Of a stretch of 42,750 nt of DNA, positions 40,538 to 42,750 are shown one piece after another. Position numbers and translations under genes: made by a program. Each line of letters starts with the position of its first letter. Position 1 is the stretch's first letter. The DNA is from Bacteroidales bacterium (GTDB lineage Bacteria > Bacteroidota > Bacteroidia > Bacteroidales > F082): contig JAUXMV010000030.1 of NCBI GenBank assembly GCA_030683155.1, positions 1 through 42,750 on the forward strand, in the 5' to 3' direction. The notes below the pieces were generated by a model. It was not told the DNA's origin. It saw only the letters and a list, made by a program, of their open reading frames with translations, and ran no database searches.

Positions 40538-42502
40538 TTAATCTGTTATCTGTTTTGCTAATTGGGTTAAATCCATATTGCCTGCTGCAATTTTTCTGAG
40601 CTGACCCATAATCCAGTTTTTACGATGCTTGCTTTCTGGTTTTTTTGGGTTGAAGACAAACTTGCCCTGAATATAAGGAAGCTTTCCTGTTATTTCTTCA
40701 GCCGAAAGACGTTTAAATTTCAGAATTGTAAGTGCCGACTCGAAATCAATGCGTGGATGCTCTACAACCAAAGGAAGCATTTGCCAGGCAAGACGTGCAT
40801 CCAATTGCTGTTCGCGAAGAAAGGCAAAAAGGTGAAAGATCTTTCGGGCTTTGAAACGGCTGTTTTTTGACTTACCGAGTAGATTTTTCATGCGATGCCC
40901 AATGAAAGTGCCAGCCACTTTTGGAGAATATCCCAGTTCGTTCACAATATCTTCAAGCAAGGGATAGAGGTTTTTCGAGAAGATGTACGTATAGGTATCG
41001 TCGGGAACACCCCAGGATTGAAGGCGTTTATAGCGATCGATGATATCTTCGGGAATTTCTTTGCGAAGTTCTTCTATAATATTGTCTTCCAGTGGTATAG
41101 GAGCTGAATCTGTATCAGGATACATGCGATCGGCACCCGGAAGAACCCTCTCAAAAATTGTTGTTCCATCTGTTAAACCTTTCCGTGTTTCATTTGGGAC
41201 GCCTTCAAAAGCCATTTTAAAGCGTTCTTCTATTGTTTCGAGCGCCGTAGGAATGTCTGCGGCAGGTCCCCAGATGAGAATTAGTGCATCGTCAGGGCCT
41301 GATCCTGCTGTTTTTGATAAGTACTTCCATTCGGCGGGCGTGATTTCATCTCCGGATGATTCAGAGTGCAGCATGTTTGGTTTCTCAAGACAAGCGATAA
41401 CTTTCAGCCGGTCGCTGATTTCATTGGCAAACATTTTTCCGGGTTGGGTAAAATGAGACAAAGCACCTTTCAGTCCCGGAAGTTTTACAAGAACTATTTC
41501 ATGTTTTCTGGAAATGGCTTGTGCCAGTGGTGCATAATTAAACTGATCAAAATCAGGCTTTAAGATATTATGTTCAATTTTCCATTGATCATAGTTTTTG
41601 ATTTTCTGCCGAAGGTCATCACGTAAAATCAGCAGCGACCATTGTCTGAAAGCTTCGATATGCGTAAGTTCAGGAATCCATTTTGTGTGCGCAACACCTT
41701 TTATTTCAACACGTGATCCTCCGCGACAACTAACGTTCACATCCTGACGTCCGCTGCCGATTCCAGTCCGCACTTTGCCTGTACTTCGGTTGAGGAAACG
41801 TATATAATCACATGCTTCCTTAACTTCATCAGGATTGAGGCACTCGGGATACGTCACAGTTTCTATCAACGGCATTCCAAGTCGGTCGGTTTTGTAGATA
41901 CGTGTATGCCCAATATCTGAAATTTCGCGACACGAATCTTCCTCTATGCTAAGCTGAATCAAACGTATTTTTTTATGCTTTAGCTCAATTTCACCCTCAA
42001 CACCAATGATGGCTGTTCGCTGAAAGCCGGTCGGTATGCTACCGTCGAGGTACTGCTTTCGGGTAATATGAACTTCACCCACAATATTGAGTTTTGACAA
42101 AAGTGAAATTTCGATGGCAATTTTCAATGCTTCGCGATTGACGGGAAACGGAGGAGTGTCATCGACTTCATAGGTGCAAGCCGTTTCGTTTTTTATTCGA
42201 TAAATGATTTCTTTTCTGGTTTTAAACTCCATCAAAGCCGTGCCATCATATTCTCCAAGCTCACTAAGCGTTGGCCGCATATGCCGGATAATTTCGGCAT
42301 CAAAAACATCACTTTTATTGTAAATGCCAGCAGGACAATGACAAAAAAGCTTTTCCTGTGTAAGCAATTGTTGATGCACTTCAAGTCCGGACATGAAGCC
42401 AATTCGGTCATAAGTTTCCTGATTGGCCTTCTTTCGGCTTACATAACCTGCTCTTCTTTTGGTTGCCTCGTAGTGGGCGTGGGAATCGAAATTAAAGTCC
42501 AT
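40538..42502 (-). CDS. gatE: Glu-tRNA(Gln) amidotransferase subunit E (archaeal-type)
   Basis: A 654-residue GatB/GatE-family kinase-transamidase. It phosphorylates Glu on Glu-tRNA(Gln) and amidates it with ammonia from GatD. The cradle domain begins IGFMSGLEVHQQLLTQEKLFCHCPA and includes DDTPPFPVNREAL, SIPTGFQRTAIIG, IEEDSCREI and YKTDRLGMPLIETVTYPE. GRQDVNVSCRGGSRVEIKGV is typical of GatE. A central insert (about 325-455: LVKLPGLKGALSHFTQPG, GSGPDDALILIWG) corresponds to the AspRS-like GAD insertion that separates GatE from GatB. The C-terminal helical/tail domain (about 500-654) recognises tRNA. The ATG at 42502 is preferred over 42544, since a near-consensus -7 (TACTTTTA) lies between them. 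All landmarks are intact. Confidence 0.93.
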   Translation of the reverse strand: MDFNFDSHAHYEATKRRAGYVSRKKANQETYDRIGFMSGLEVHQQLLTQEKLFCHCPAGIYNKSDVFDAEIIRHMRPTLSELGEYDGTALMEFKTRKEIIYRIKNETACTYEVDDTPPFPVNREALKIAIEISLLSKLNIVGEVHITRKQYLDGSIPTGFQRTAIIGVEGEIELKHKKIRLIQLSIEEDSCREISDIGHTRIYKTDRLGMPLIETVTYPECLNPDEVKEACDYIRFLNRSTGKVRTGIGSGRQDVNVSCRGGSRVEIKGVAHTKWIPELTHIEAFRQWSLLILRDDLRQKIKNYDQWKIEHNILKPDFDQFNYAPLAQAISRKHEIVLVKLPGLKGALSHFTQPGKMFANEISDRLKVIACLEKPNMLHSESSGDEITPAEWKYLSKTAGSGPDDALILIWGPAADIPTALETIEERFKMAFEGVPNETRKGLTDGTTIFERVLPGADRMYPDTDSAPIPLEDNIIEELRKEIPEDIIDRYKRLQSWGVPDDTYTYIFSKNLYPLLEDIVNELGYSPKVAGTFIGHRMKNLLGKSKNSRFKARKIFHLFAFLREQQLDARLAWQMLPLVVEHPRIDFESALTILKFKRLSAEEITGKLPYIQGKFVFNPKKPESKHRKNWIMGQLRKIAAGNMDLTQLAKQITD

Positions 42503-42611
42503 ATTGCATTGTGTAATTGCTGTAAAAGTAGGGAAAAAGAGCATTCATAAAAGTAATAATCATTCTAAATTAGCGTTCGTTTTTTCAGTCTTTAAGCTTC
42601 ATTCGAACAAA

Positions 42612-42750
42612 GGCTACTTATTATTTTGATGTGCTGGGGATAATAATTACCTTAGCATAAAAAAAGCAAAATGACAAAAGATGATCTTTTTAAAGAGTTG
42701 TTAAGCCTTGTAGTTCCAATAGAAATCACACAGGATTTTGAGTTAAAGGA
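42612..42750 (+). mobile_element. Insertion sequence, one end only, running off the right edge
   Basis: 139 bases that are the reverse complement of 1-139 with one difference (position 42733). It begins GGCTACTTATTATTTTGATG, which is the outer edge. The subterminal arms TTATTAT (42618-42624) and ATAATAA (42640-42646) lie inside. The element faces away from the window, so the two copies point in opposite directions. Confidence 0.7.
42671..42750 (+). CDS. IS transposase N-terminal fragment (partial, possibly ISAon1-type)
   Basis: ATG at 42671; 26 codons are visible before the window ends. They encode the same residues as the left-edge fragment: MTKDDLFKELLSLVVPIE, then an acidic stretch ending FELK. 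The family assignment is tentative. The gene is truncated only by the contig boundary. Confidence 0.5.
   Translation, partial: MTKDDLFKELLSLVVPIEITQDFELK

Noticed and set aside
1-42750. tRNA, rRNA, CRISPR arrays and prophage genes
   Set aside because: No cloverleaf-like segments, regularly spaced direct repeats or phage structural genes were found by reading; small RNAs cannot be excluded by eye.
1-42750. Circular element closed by the terminal repeats
   Set aside because: The terminal repeats are inverted, not direct, so end-joining would not give a simple circle; the gene content (tsaB, gatDE, udk, mmd) is chromosomal housekeeping.

Overview
The window reads as a chromosomal contig from an anaerobic, fermentative member of the Bacteroidota, probably Bacteroidales-like. 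The evidence is a SusC/SusD pair, C-terminal type IX secretion (T9SS) sorting domains, many lipoproteins, a methylmalonyl-CoA decarboxylase operon for succinate/propionate metabolism, and repeated copies of the Bacteroidota -7 promoter element TAnnTTTG just upstream of start codons with almost no Shine-Dalgarno sequences. Both ends of the window are the same 139-bp insertion-sequence end in inverted orientation (one mismatch). The contig therefore most likely stops where an assembler met a repeated IS.

Layout. 1-139: outward-facing IS end. 0.4-9.1 kb: an Ig-like lipoprotein, an ArsR-type repressor with a candidate operator, adenine deaminase, a small membrane protein with three HxH motifs, a ZnuD-like TonB-dependent receptor, an MFS exporter and a RidA protein. 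9.2-13.9 kb: an atypical ROK protein, a small lipoprotein, an AlkD-type DNA glycosylase and a secreted M1 peptidase. 14.2-17.8 kb: TolC and HlyD/MacA-type efflux components, with tsaB directly behind. 18.2-21.0 kb: a basic DNA-binding protein with histone H1-like layout, a DUF1289 protein, a seven-bladed propeller lipoprotein and uridine kinase. 21.2-25.4 kb: mce-mmdA-mmdD-mmdC-mmdB, epimerase plus sodium-pumping decarboxylase. 25.5-32.0 kb: an FG-GAP propeller protein and a SusC/SusD pair with no enzymes beside it. 32.1-39.0 kb: two FISUMP-domain proteins and a large subtilisin-like T9SS protease. 39.1-42.5 kb: gatE-gatD, the archaeal-type Glu-tRNA(Gln) amidotransferase. The second IS end closes the contig.

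How the genes work together. The mmd operon couples methylmalonyl-CoA decarboxylation to Na+ export and yields propionyl-CoA; a perfect TGTGA-N6-TCACA palindrome lies at its promoter. The SusCD pair, the secreted peptidases and the FISUMP proteins form the nutrient-acquisition and cell-surface part. The HxH protein and the ZnuD-like receptor look like a metal-uptake pair. The most unusual content is gatDE, which is classically an archaeal enzyme for making Gln-tRNA(Gln). Second is the H1-like protein. No tRNA, rRNA, CRISPR array or prophage was seen.
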